NCBI GenBank assembly: GCA_902785755.1
Contig: CACZZO010000005.1
Span: forward strand, 124,001-188,000
Source of the DNA: an uncultured Bacteroidia bacterium
GTDB lineage: Bacteria; Bacteroidota; Bacteroidia; Bacteroidales; F082
DNA: 64,000 nt
Reading direction: 5' to 3'
The notes under the pieces are model-generated. The model was not told the DNA's origin and made no database searches. It worked only from the letters and a program-made list of their open reading frames with translations. The position numbers were made by a program, and so were the translations under genes. Of this stretch, positions 9,196-18,488 are shown piece after piece. The number at the start of each line of letters is the position of its first letter. The stretch's first letter is position 1.

Positions 9196-10582
9196 ATTTT
9201 TGTGATAATTTATAATTCAAATATTGTTCAACATCTTTTGACGCAAAGGTGTAATAACCTCCGCTTTTGTAATTGGCTAGCATCTTGATATACGCTATGA
9301 ATTCATCAGATACTATCAGTTCTCGCACTTCATTTTCTGGAATTGTTGTTAAGATGTACAATCCACTATATAGCCCTTTACCAGCAACAACTTTCTCCAA
9401 ACGGATGCTTGACTTGTCTTTTATTATTGTGTTCAGCGCATATTTATCCTTCGAAACGTCTTTAATTGCTTGTGTGCGTCCAAACAAATACCATAATTCG
9501 CGGTTTTCAATATCACGTCCTTTTGCTAAGTTTTCTTTGTGCAGTTGAAGATATTCATACAAAGACTTGTTTTTCTCAATTTCAGTTGGAGGCAATGGGC
9601 GACCTTGTGAGTCGTAAGGAAAGATGCATTTTGACCATTTCCCGGTTGATGCTTTCAACACATCGATTGTACCTTCAAAATCGAAGTCTCCAATAAAAGT
9701 TTTGTCTGCAAGTGTTGCAAAACCATTTTTGACTTCTGTGTATTGATATGCTTTCCCTGTCTTGATTTCTTTCAGTTCTTTCAACTTGTCTTTATTGGAA
9801 ATGTAGAAATTTCCAGCGATATATAAATCTTGTATCGAGAGTTTGTCAATATACTCCAAAGGCGAAGTCTTGTTAACCATACGATAGAGTTCTACATGGT
9901 CGGTTGCTCGCTCAAATCTAGATATTGCAGTGTAAGTAGTTGCTTCAAAAGGTTGTAAATGTCCAAGGTCAATGATTCCAGATAGATTCTGCTTTTGCAT
10001 AACATATTGGCGAAGCATGCTCCCTGCCTTACTGGAAAGCCAAGAGCTGGGCGTGATGATACACATTTTCCCAGTGTCATTCAACATTTTGAATCCCAAC
10101 TCGAAAAACACGATGAAAAGATCGGTCATCCCTTGTTGAGCAAAACTGAATTTCTTTACTATATCATAGCTGGATTCAAGATTGTGCACCCTAACGTATG
10201 GAGGATTCCCAAATACGTAGTCCATTTTCCCATAATGCTTATCTACACACAAAGCATCGGCACAGATGACATCCCAATTGACTTTATTTACGCCATGTTT
10301 AATAGCAATATCGTTGAGATTTCGAACGCATTTTTCTCGTTCTTCACCATCGAGTTCAATCCCATGTATATAGGTTTCCAGATGCCTTCTCAAGGTTTTG
10401 CCGTGAAATTGTTGACAATACCTTTCAACAATCTCACGTAAAAAAGCCCCATCACCACAACTATTGTCAATGACGTGCTTCCCCACAATGTCTTTCCCAT
10501 TGTAGTTGCCAAAATCGAGTATAGTCCGAACGAGATAGTCTGGAGTATACACTCTGCCATGATGTTTTACAGAATTTGCCAT
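9152..10582 (-). CDS. N6-adenine DNA methyltransferase
   Basis: A 476-residue gamma-type adenine methyltransferase. The S-adenosylmethionine motif I is VIDNSCGDGAF (37-47) and the catalytic motif IV is NPPY (126-129), in the order I then IV. The N-terminal VYTPDYLV resembles the motif X region of TaqI/Eco57I-like enzymes, and the C-terminal half is probably the target-recognition domain. It should protect the host site from the endonuclease encoded immediately downstream. A perfect 12-bp inverted repeat begins 1 bp upstream of the ATG, so translation or transcription of the pair may be autoregulated (inference). The recognition sequence cannot be read from the protein. Confidence 0.85.
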   Translation of the reverse strand: MANSVKHHGRVYTPDYLVRTILDFGNYNGKDIVGKHVIDNSCGDGAFLREIVERYCQQFHGKTLRRHLETYIHGIELDGEEREKCVRNLNDIAIKHGVNKVNWDVICADALCVDKHYGKMDYVFGNPPYVRVHNLESSYDIVKKFSFAQQGMTDLFIVFFELGFKMLNDTGKMCIITPSSWLSSKAGSMLRQYVMQKQNLSGIIDLGHLQPFEATTYTAISRFERATDHVELYRMVNKTSPLEYIDKLSIQDLYIAGNFYISNKDKLKELKEIKTGKAYQYTEVKNGFATLADKTFIGDFDFEGTIDVLKASTGKWSKCIFPYDSQGRPLPPTEIEKNKSLYEYLQLHKENLAKGRDIENRELWYLFGRTQAIKDVSKDKYALNTIIKDKSSIRLEKVVAGKGLYSGLYILTTIPENEVRELIVSDEFIAYIKMLANYKSGGYYTFASKDVEQYLNYKLSQKYGQSRISKGNLKLF

Positions 10583-10583
10583 C

Positions 10584-10620
10584 CAAGTGATTGATTTTGA
10601 GCATTACTATCAATCACTTG
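10584..10620 (-). promoter_or_regulatory. Perfect 12-bp inverted repeat at the methyltransferase start
   Basis: CAAGTGATTGAT (10584-10595) and ATCAATCACTTG (10609-10620) are exact reverse complements separated by 13 nt. The repeat abuts the ATG at 10580-10582. In the mRNA it would form a hairpin covering the ribosome-binding region; as DNA it could be an operator. Confidence 0.6.
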
Positions 10621-10663
10621 ATTCGGAGAAATGAGAAGGCGCGAGCTTTCATAGCGTTCAGGG

Positions 10664-10795
10664 AAAGCCTAGGATGGAACCCTCGTCATATTTGAGCTCA
10701 CGCCTATAGGCGTATGCTACCCAAATATGACTAAGTTGCAATTTAAGGCTTACCTTGAACCTTTTCCCGATTATCAAAATCAGTTTCCTAGGCTT
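10664..10795. repeat. Nested inverted-repeat element
   Basis: Three nested arms. The outer pair is AAGCCTAGGA (10665-10674) with TCCTAGGCTT (10786-10795). The middle pair is GTCATATTTG (10685-10694) with CAAATATGAC (10722-10731). The inner palindrome is ACGCCTATAGGCGT (10700-10713). As RNA it could fold into a long branched hairpin. It has no open frame, so it is either a small non-autonomous element or a structured leader of the R-M transcript. Confidence 0.55.
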
Positions 10796-10899
10796 ATTTT
10801 GAACGCGAAATGGTAGTTAATGCTTATGTTGTTGTATTACTTTGTTTTATCTCTTTATTGTCGTTAACTAAATTAGATTTTTAATTGTTTTGATGTGGG

Positions 10900-10907
10900 C
10901 AAAGATA
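10900..10907 (-). promoter_or_regulatory. Candidate -7 promoter element for the R-M genes
   Basis: Read on the minus strand this is TATCTTTG, matching TAnnTTTG. No clear -33 TTTG lies 19-20 bp upstream. It points toward the methyltransferase, whose ATG is about 320 bp away; the leader would contain both inverted-repeat structures. Confidence 0.35.
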
Positions 10908-11089
10908 GAAAAAGTTTGCGAGATATTGAATAATAGAAGAAAAAAGCTGTATTGAATATGTACGATGGCCATATATACTTTAGGATCATATAGTTTGAGT
11001 TCTCCGCAAATTGTGCAGATGGCATCTGCACAAAATATCTTGTCACTCTTGCAGGGCTTTGAAAAACCGAAATTTCTCCCACCTCACAC

Positions 11090-11117
11090 TTGTTTTCTCC
11101 ATTTTTTTCTATTTTTG
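11090..11117 (+). promoter_or_regulatory. Candidate promoter for NRPS 2
   Basis: TATTTTTG at 11110-11117, followed by CAA, is a full match to the Bacteroidetes -7 element. A partial -33 (TTG within ACTTGTTTT) lies 17 bp upstream. The leader before the ATG at 11158 would be about 35 nt. Confidence 0.6.
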
Positions 11118-11157
11118 CAACTTTCTTTTCCAACTAATTCAACATAAATAGATCAAT

Positions 11158-14100
11158 ATGAAAACAACTAATGATGCAATTGCTCCCTTAACAAGATCGC
11201 AATATGGCATCTACGCTGAATGTGTAAGCCATGAAAACGAGGTTTTCTATAACCTTCCGTTTCTTTTTGTCTTTGACGGCAGCCTCGATGCCGACCGCTT
11301 GTGCCGCGCCATCGAGACAACAATAAAGGCGCACCCCACTTTCTTCACGCGAATTGGAGTGACCGACGATGGCGAACCCTTCCAGTCCGTGGATATGGAT
11401 AAGGAGGACTTCAGCCTTACCGTCGAACAGGTTATTGACCTTGAGGCCGAGAAAAAGAAATTCATCGAGCCGTTCAAACTCTATGGCGGTAGGTTGTTTC
11501 ATACCAAAGTGCTGCGCGACGCGAATCACATCTATTGGCTTTTCGACATGCACCATATCATCAGCGACGGCACCTCTTACAATATTATCATCCGCGATGT
11601 GGAGACGGCCTACAACGGCGGCACGCTTGCTCCCGAGGAGATGACGATGCGGGAACTGGCCCTCGCCGAAGCCGAGATGCGCAAAACGCCCGCCTTCGAG
11701 GAAGGCAAACAATGGTATGCCCAAAACTTCGATTGCGGCGACACGTTCACCCAACTCATTCCCGACTGCGAAATCCCCGGACAATCGGATGCCCATTTGG
11801 ACCGTATCCTCAATATCGACATGGATCGGGTGGATGCCTTCTGCAAGGCCAACGACATCAAAAAAAGCGCCTTTTTCACAGGGGCGTATGCCTACCTGTT
11901 GGCCAAATACAACAACGAGCAGGAATCGCTGTTCAACACGGTTTACAACGGCCGCACCGAGCCCAAATTCCAACATTCCGTTGGCATGACGGTGAAGACG
12001 CTGCCCGTTTACTCCAAGTTTACCGATGACACCACCGTGCTTGACTTCCTGAAAGCCAATCAGGAGCAGATGGACGGCTGCCGCAAGCACGACATCTATG
12101 CCTATACCGACCTGATGGCCGACCTCAACTTGCAAAGCAACAGCTTGTTTGCATGGCAGGGAGAGATTCTTGGCGACACCCAATTCATGGGCAAACCCAT
12201 GCAGACCATACAGCTCCGCAACTTCACCTTGGGTGTGCCGTTCTCTCTGACGGCCAATACCGTAGGCAATCAATATCATGTCAGAGCTGAATACAATGCC
12301 AACGCATACTCCGAGACGCTGGTCAGCCAGTTCATGGAGAGTTACGAGGCCGTGTTGGAAGGATTCCTTACCGAAACGAATCTGCGCGACATTAATATCA
12401 CGACGGCTTCGCAAGTGGAACTGCTCGACAGTTTCAACCAGACCGACAATCCCTACGACGACACACAGACTGTTGTGTCGTTGTTCCGCCGTCAAGCCAA
12501 AGCTACACCCGACAAGACGGCTGTGGTCTTCAAGGACAAGCAATTCACCTACGCCGAATTGGATGAGACGAGCGATCGCATTGCAAGCTATATCGCATCG
12601 AAAGGATTGGGACTTGAAGACGTTGTAGCCATTCTGATAGCCCGTTCAGAATGGATGGTCATTGCTTCTTTAGGCGTGCTGAAGGCAGGTTGCGCATACC
12701 AGCCGTTGGACCCGAGTTATCCCGCCGAGCGTCTGAACTTCATGATGAAGGATACGGCCTCTAAGCTGCTGATAGCCGATGAGGAACTCTGTTCCATCGT
12801 GGATGAATACAAAGGTGAAGTGTTGTTCACCAAAGACATCGAGAAACTGAAGGATTCCATGGATCATGATGAACCCAAGCCTGAGAGCCTCTTTACGCTC
12901 ATCTACACCAGTGGCTCTACTGGAGTACCCAAGGGGTGTCAGCTCGAGCATCGGAATGTGGTGGCTTTCAGTCACATGCACCAGCGTGCGCTACATATCG
13001 AAGCGGATAGTCGCATAGGTGCGTATGCCAGTTTTGGTTTCGATGCCTGTTTGCTTGAACTATGGCCACCGCTCATCGTGGGTGCCACCGTCTATATCAT
13101 TCCAGAGGAGATTCGCCTCGACCTCATCGCCCTTAACGACTATTTTGAACAGAACGGCATCACCCATACGTTTATGACGACGCAGGTGGCACGTTCTTTT
13201 GTCAACGATATTCCCAATCACTCCCTGAAAGGCTTTATCACTGGCGGTGAGAAATTGGCAGATGTCACTCCTCCGCCCTATTTGCTCCTGAACGGCTATG
13301 GTCCTTCAGAGAGTATCTGCTATGTGACGGCATTTGCCGTGAAGGAGAATCTAAAGAACATCCCCATTGGAAAGGCCGTGGAGAATATGCATCTCTATAT
13401 CATGGATGCTTACGGGCATAGGCTGCCTGTAGGCGCAGCCGGTGAGCTATGGGTCAATGGTCCTCAAGTGGGACGAGGCTATCTGAATCGTCCGGAAAAG
13501 ACAGCCGAGGCTTTCATTGAGACTCCTTGGGGTCGCTGCTACCGCACGGGCGACATTGTGCGCTACCTGCCTGATGGTAACATCCAGTTTGTGGGTCGTC
13601 GCGACGCACAGGTGAAGATTCGCGGTTTCCGCATCGAACTCACCGAAGTCGAGGCGGTCATCCGCCAATTCCCAGGCATCAAGGATGTCACCGTGCAGGC
13701 TTTCGACTATGAGAATGGCGGCAAGTTCATCGCGGCATACATTGTTTCCGATGAAACCGTCGATGTCAATGCGTTGAACAGCTTCATCATGGATGAGAAA
13801 CCGCCTTACATGGTGCCCGCTGTGACGATGCAAATCGACAAGATTCCGCTCAACCAAAACCAGAAGGTGAACAAGAAAGCCTTGCCGAAACCCGAGAAGA
13901 AAGCGGAAGAAGTCGTGGAGAGTAACGTGCCGATGAATGTGCTGGAAAAGGAAATCCACAGTATCATCGCACAAATCATCAATACCGAGGATTTTGGTGT
14001 AACGACGATATTGGGCTATGTTGGCCTTACCTCCATCATGGCTATCAAGGTGGCTATCCAGATTAACAAGCGCTTTGGCGTGACCTTGAATTCCAAGGCT

Positions 14101-17100
14101 TTGGCCAAGTCTGGCAGTGTACAAAGCATCGAGAATGAGATCCTAACTGCACTGATGAGTGGTGGAGCTGCCACACATGAAGAAGCAGAGACAGCACATG
14201 CCGACATGAGCAACATTCCGCTTTCGTATGCACAGATGGGTGTTTATGTGGATTCCATCAAGAACCCCGAGTCCACCATATACAACACGCCCGTCATTGC
14301 CCGTTTCCCAAAAGATGTGGACATCAAGCTGCTGACCAAGGCTGTGGAGACCCTCGTCAAGACGCACCCCATGCTGCAAGCGCATTTTGGGAGTTCAGGG
14401 TCCGACATCATCCAGATTGTTGATCTTGAACAACCTGTAGAGATTGCCCAAAGCCAGTGTAAAGAAGAAGACATCCCGCATTACAAGTGGGAGTTCGTCA
14501 AGCCTTTCAACTTGAGGCAGGGGCCGCTCTACCGCGTGGAGATTGTCACCACGGAGCAATGGGTGTATCTGATGATAGATATCCATCACCTCGTTGTCGA
14601 TGGTGGCTCCTTCGACCTGATTCTGTCACAGTTGTTTGACTTGCTCAACGGCAAGGAGATTGAACCAGAGACTTTCACCTACGCCGACTTCGTAGCTGCA
14701 CAGAAAGCCGCTGAAAGCAGCGAGGAATATGCTGCTGCCCAAAACTTCTTCCAAGAGCGTTTGGGCAAGGTGGAAGGCGTAACGGAAGTTCCGTCTGACC
14801 TGACCAATCCCAAGGAGCAAGGCACAGTGGGCACCTTGTACACGCCGCTGGATTTCACGGCCATTGAGAATTTCTGCCGTCAGCACAACATCTCTCCGGC
14901 ACACCATATCCTTGCTGCCACCTTCTACGCACTGTCACGTTTTACCAATAGCGAAGAACTGTGCATTACCACCATCAGTAACGGACGTTCTGACTTGCGT
15001 ATCAGCAACACCGTCGGTATGTTCGTCAATACGCTGGCATTGAGTGCCACCATTGGTGAGCAGAGTGTCATGGAGTTCATCAACGAAACCAGCAAGAACT
15101 TCGAAGAGACATTGCAGCACGAGACTTATCCGTTTACACGCATCGCCACCGACTACGACCTCTCTGCGGAAATCATGTTTGCCTACCAGATGGGCATCAT
15201 CGACGACCATCAGTACAAGGGACAGACCGTGCCCATCGAGAGTTTCGAGTCGGAAACGCCGAAGTTCCGCATCGCCTTCTTCATCCAAGACGACCCGTCG
15301 GGCAAGCCGAGCATCTGCTTGCAATACGACAACGGACGCTACAGCCAAGAACTGATGCAATGTCTGGCACAGTCCATCAGCAACGCTGCCAATGCCTTCA
15401 TCAGCAATCCCGCAACACCGCTGAAGAACGTGTCGCTGCTCGACAGCAAGCAGGTTGCATTGCTCGACAGCTTCAACCAAAACGATGTCGATTACGACAA
15501 CACGCAAACCGTTGTGTCGCTCTTCCGCCGTCAGGTTGAACTGCATCCTGATAACATCGCCATGGTCTATCACGATATTCGTCTGACCTATAAACAGGTC
15601 GATGAACAGTCGGAGCGTATAGCCCAATACGTCCAATCTTTGGGTCTCGGCAACGAGGATGTGGTGTCTATCCTGATTCCACGCAGCAAGTGGATGGTAG
15701 TGGCCTCCATAGGTGTGCTGAAAGCCGGATGCGCCTATCAACCTCTTGACCCGAGCTATCCCGCCGAGCGTCTGAATTTCATGATGCAGGATGCCAATGC
15801 CAAACTGCTCATCGCCGACGAGGAGCTACGTCCCATCGTAAATGAATACCAAGGCAAGGTGCTGCTGACCAAGGACATCGAAGCCTTGCCTGCTGCCACG
15901 GCACCTGTCAAGGCAGACATTACGCCATCGTCGCTGTTTATCATGCTCTACACATCAGGTTCTACTGGTACGCCCAAGGGCTGTCAGTTGGAGCACGGCA
16001 ACTTGGTATGTTTCTGCCACTGGTACCATCGCTACTACGACTTGAAGCCTGAGCACAAGGTGGCCGCTTACGCCAGCTATGGCTTCGACGCTTGTATGAT
16101 GGATATGTACTCCGCCCTGACTTGTGGCGCCGCTGTCTATATCATCGGCGAGGACATCCGTCTCAACCTGCCCGACTTGAACGAGTACTTCAACCGTGAA
16201 GGTATCACACATTCGTTCATGACCACACAGGTGGGATGTCAGTTTGCGATGAACTTCGACAACCATTCGCTGCTTCATCTCTCCGTTGGCGGCGAAAAGG
16301 TGCTGCCGCTCACCCCTCCGACGGCCTATCAGCTTCATAATGGCTACGGTCCTACAGAGTGTACCATCTTTACAACCACATACCCCATGAAGGAGTTCGA
16401 GCAGAACGCCCCCATAGGCAAGCCGCTCGACAATTTCCGCTTGTACATCGTCGATAAGCAATTGAACCGTCTGCCGGTAGGTGCTGTGGGTGAGCTTTGG
16501 GTCAGTGGTCCGCAGGTAAGCCGTGGCTATCTGAACCGTCCCGAAAAGACCGCAGAGACCTATCTGACGAATCCGTTTACGACCGACGCGAAATATAGCC
16601 GTGTTTACCGTACTGGCGACATCGTGCGCTATCTGTCCGATGGCAACATCCAGTTTGTGGGTCGTCGCGACGGACAGGTGAAGATTCGTGGCTTCCGCAT
16701 CGAATTGAAGGAGGTAGAGGCTGTAATCCGCGAGTTCCCAGGCATCAAAGATGCCACCGTCCAGGCTTTCGACTACGAGAACGGCGGCAAGTTCATCGCA
16801 GCTTATATCGTCAGCGACGAGCAGGTGGACATCAAGGAGCTGAACGCCTTCATCGGCAAGCAGAAACCGCCCTACATGATTCCTGCCGCCACCATGCAAA
16901 TCGACGCCATCCCGCTGAACCAGAACCAGAAGGTGAACCGAAAGGCCTTGCCTGCTCCTGTCATTCAGGCGGCAGACCACGAATATGTGGAGCCTGCCAA
17001 CGAAGTGGAGAGACAGTTCTGCAAAATTTTCGGCGACATCCTGTCGTTGGACAAGGTAAGCGCCACCGACAATTTCTTCGAGATGGGCGGTACGTCGCTT

Positions 17101-18417
17101 ATGGTGACCAAGGTCATCATCGAGGCCGACAAGGCTGGCTACCATGTGATTTATGGCGATGTGTTCACTCATCCTACGCCGCGTATGCTGGCACAGTTCG
17201 TGACGGGCGAAGCTCCCGCTGAAGATTCCGACGTCAATATAACCAAGTTTGACTACTCCGGCTTCGATGCCATCTTGCAACGGAACAATATTGAGACCTT
17301 CCTAAAGGGCGAGCGTCAGCAGCTGGGTAATGTCCTTCTTACCGGAGCCACGGGCTACCTTGGCATCCATGTGTTGCGCGAACTTATCGACTCCGATGCC
17401 ACAACCATCACTTGCATGGTTCGCGGCAAGGACCAGCCTTCTGCCGAGCATCGTCTCAAGAACCTGCTGTTCTACTATTTCGAGAGTTCATTCAAGGAAC
17501 TCTTCGGCACCCGCCTCTTTGTGGTGAATGCCGATGTGACGCAGGAAATCAATGTTGACAGCCATATCGACACCGTTTTCAATTGTGCTGCCAACGTGAA
17601 GCACTTCTCCAAGGGAACCGACATCGAGGACGTGAATATAGGCGGTGCACAGCGCTGCGTGGAGTTCTGTCTGAAGACCGGCGCAAGACTGGTGCATGTC
17701 TCTACGACTTCTGTGGGCGAAATATGGATTATCCATAACGACGGCGAGCAAGTGCCCAAGCTCGACGAGCGCAAGTTGTGGTTCGGACAGTTCCTCGACA
17801 ACCGTTATATCAACTCCAAGTTCCTGGCCGAGCGTCTGATTCTCGATGCCGTTGCCCACCACGGATTGAGTGCCAAGGTGATGCGTGTAGGTAATCTCGC
17901 ACCACGCAGCTACGACGGCGAGTTCCAGGCCAACTTCAACAGCAACAGCTACATGGGACGCCTCAAAGTGTTCCACGTGCTGGGCTGCTGCCCCTACGAA
18001 AGCTATGACGAGCTGACAGAGATGTCACCCATCGACCAGACGGCCAAGGCTGTGGTAACCCTCGCAGCGACGCCTAAGGAGTGTACCGTCTTCCAGCCTT
18101 TCAACAACCACACGGAGTTGTTGGGAGACGTACTCCAGCTTATGGCGAAGGTGGGCAAAGAAATACGCTTTGTTGAAAATGACGAATTTGAAAAGGCTAT
18201 TGAAGAGGCAGGACAAGACCCCGAAAAGGCCAAGCTGCTCTCTGCCGTTCTGGCCTACCAAGATGTCACCCACGGACAAAAGGCCGCCATCATCGAGCGT
18301 GACAACCGCTACACCTGCAACGTGTTGCACCGCCTCGGATTCCGCTGGTCGAGCACCTCGTGGGACTATGTGGACCAAATGCTGAAGGCCATTGCCGGGT
18401 TTGGGTATTTTGAATAA
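11158..18417 (+). CDS. Non-ribosomal peptide synthetase 2, C-A-T-C-A-T-R
   Basis: A 2,419-residue paralogue of NRPS 1 with the same domain order. Landmarks: C1 HHIISDG 132-138; A1 YTSGSTGVPKG 583-593 and K903; carrier 1 Ser959 (GLTSIM); C2 HHLVVDG 1143-1149; A2 YTSGSTGTPKG 1598-1608 and K1925; carrier 2 MGGTSL, Ser1980; reductase GATGYLG 2063-2069 and YINSK 2217-2221. Long stretches match NRPS 1 closely, mainly around carrier 2 and the ends of the A domains. The binding-pocket positions of the A domains differ, so a related but different dipeptide aldehyde is likely (inference). It has its own promoter and terminator and is not in an operon with tailoring genes. Confidence 0.93.
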   Translation: MKTTNDAIAPLTRSQYGIYAECVSHENEVFYNLPFLFVFDGSLDADRLCRAIETTIKAHPTFFTRIGVTDDGEPFQSVDMDKEDFSLTVEQVIDLEAEKKKFIEPFKLYGGRLFHTKVLRDANHIYWLFDMHHIISDGTSYNIIIRDVETAYNGGTLAPEEMTMRELALAEAEMRKTPAFEEGKQWYAQNFDCGDTFTQLIPDCEIPGQSDAHLDRILNIDMDRVDAFCKANDIKKSAFFTGAYAYLLAKYNNEQESLFNTVYNGRTEPKFQHSVGMTVKTLPVYSKFTDDTTVLDFLKANQEQMDGCRKHDIYAYTDLMADLNLQSNSLFAWQGEILGDTQFMGKPMQTIQLRNFTLGVPFSLTANTVGNQYHVRAEYNANAYSETLVSQFMESYEAVLEGFLTETNLRDINITTASQVELLDSFNQTDNPYDDTQTVVSLFRRQAKATPDKTAVVFKDKQFTYAELDETSDRIASYIASKGLGLEDVVAILIARSEWMVIASLGVLKAGCAYQPLDPSYPAERLNFMMKDTASKLLIADEELCSIVDEYKGEVLFTKDIEKLKDSMDHDEPKPESLFTLIYTSGSTGVPKGCQLEHRNVVAFSHMHQRALHIEADSRIGAYASFGFDACLLELWPPLIVGATVYIIPEEIRLDLIALNDYFEQNGITHTFMTTQVARSFVNDIPNHSLKGFITGGEKLADVTPPPYLLLNGYGPSESICYVTAFAVKENLKNIPIGKAVENMHLYIMDAYGHRLPVGAAGELWVNGPQVGRGYLNRPEKTAEAFIETPWGRCYRTGDIVRYLPDGNIQFVGRRDAQVKIRGFRIELTEVEAVIRQFPGIKDVTVQAFDYENGGKFIAAYIVSDETVDVNALNSFIMDEKPPYMVPAVTMQIDKIPLNQNQKVNKKALPKPEKKAEEVVESNVPMNVLEKEIHSIIAQIINTEDFGVTTILGYVGLTSIMAIKVAIQINKRFGVTLNSKALAKSGSVQSIENEILTALMSGGAATHEEAETAHADMSNIPLSYAQMGVYVDSIKNPESTIYNTPVIARFPKDVDIKLLTKAVETLVKTHPMLQAHFGSSGSDIIQIVDLEQPVEIAQSQCKEEDIPHYKWEFVKPFNLRQGPLYRVEIVTTEQWVYLMIDIHHLVVDGGSFDLILSQLFDLLNGKEIEPETFTYADFVAAQKAAESSEEYAAAQNFFQERLGKVEGVTEVPSDLTNPKEQGTVGTLYTPLDFTAIENFCRQHNISPAHHILAATFYALSRFTNSEELCITTISNGRSDLRISNTVGMFVNTLALSATIGEQSVMEFINETSKNFEETLQHETYPFTRIATDYDLSAEIMFAYQMGIIDDHQYKGQTVPIESFESETPKFRIAFFIQDDPSGKPSICLQYDNGRYSQELMQCLAQSISNAANAFISNPATPLKNVSLLDSKQVALLDSFNQNDVDYDNTQTVVSLFRRQVELHPDNIAMVYHDIRLTYKQVDEQSERIAQYVQSLGLGNEDVVSILIPRSKWMVVASIGVLKAGCAYQPLDPSYPAERLNFMMQDANAKLLIADEELRPIVNEYQGKVLLTKDIEALPAATAPVKADITPSSLFIMLYTSGSTGTPKGCQLEHGNLVCFCHWYHRYYDLKPEHKVAAYASYGFDACMMDMYSALTCGAAVYIIGEDIRLNLPDLNEYFNREGITHSFMTTQVGCQFAMNFDNHSLLHLSVGGEKVLPLTPPTAYQLHNGYGPTECTIFTTTYPMKEFEQNAPIGKPLDNFRLYIVDKQLNRLPVGAVGELWVSGPQVSRGYLNRPEKTAETYLTNPFTTDAKYSRVYRTGDIVRYLSDGNIQFVGRRDGQVKIRGFRIELKEVEAVIREFPGIKDATVQAFDYENGGKFIAAYIVSDEQVDIKELNAFIGKQKPPYMIPAATMQIDAIPLNQNQKVNRKALPAPVIQAADHEYVEPANEVERQFCKIFGDILSLDKVSATDNFFEMGGTSLMVTKVIIEADKAGYHVIYGDVFTHPTPRMLAQFVTGEAPAEDSDVNITKFDYSGFDAILQRNNIETFLKGERQQLGNVLLTGATGYLGIHVLRELIDSDATTITCMVRGKDQPSAEHRLKNLLFYYFESSFKELFGTRLFVVNADVTQEINVDSHIDTVFNCAANVKHFSKGTDIEDVNIGGAQRCVEFCLKTGARLVHVSTTSVGEIWIIHNDGEQVPKLDERKLWFGQFLDNRYINSKFLAERLILDAVAHHGLSAKVMRVGNLAPRSYDGEFQANFNSNSYMGRLKVFHVLGCCPYESYDELTEMSPIDQTAKAVVTLAATPKECTVFQPFNNHTELLGDVLQLMAKVGKEIRFVENDEFEKAIEEAGQDPEKAKLLSAVLAYQDVTHGQKAAIIERDNRYTCNVLHRLGFRWSSTSWDYVDQMLKAIAGFGYFE

Positions 18418-18430
18418 TTGAAGAAAGGGA

Positions 18431-18470
18431 AAAAGGACTTCCGTCGTTGACCGGGAGTCCTTTTTTGTTT
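18431..18470 (+). terminator. Intrinsic terminator after NRPS 2
   Basis: AAAAGGACT (18431-18439) pairs with AGTCCTTTT (18456-18464), followed by a T-rich run (TTGTTTTT). It lies 14 bp after the stop codon. Confidence 0.85.
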
Positions 18471-18488
18471 TTGGGTCATGTTATTGCA

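Larger units (their letters stand above)
10621..11109. other. Non-coding region between the R-M genes and NRPS 2
   Basis: No convincing gene. It contains the nested inverted repeats at 10664-10795, a candidate minus-strand promoter element at 10900-10907, and AT-rich sequence leading to the NRPS 2 promoter. Open frames at 10873-11133 and 10965-11147 show no protein-like composition. Confidence 0.6.

Noticed and set aside
10873..11147. Overlapping open frames on both strands upstream of NRPS 2
   Set aside because: AT-rich, no recognisable domains, and they run into the NRPS 2 promoter.
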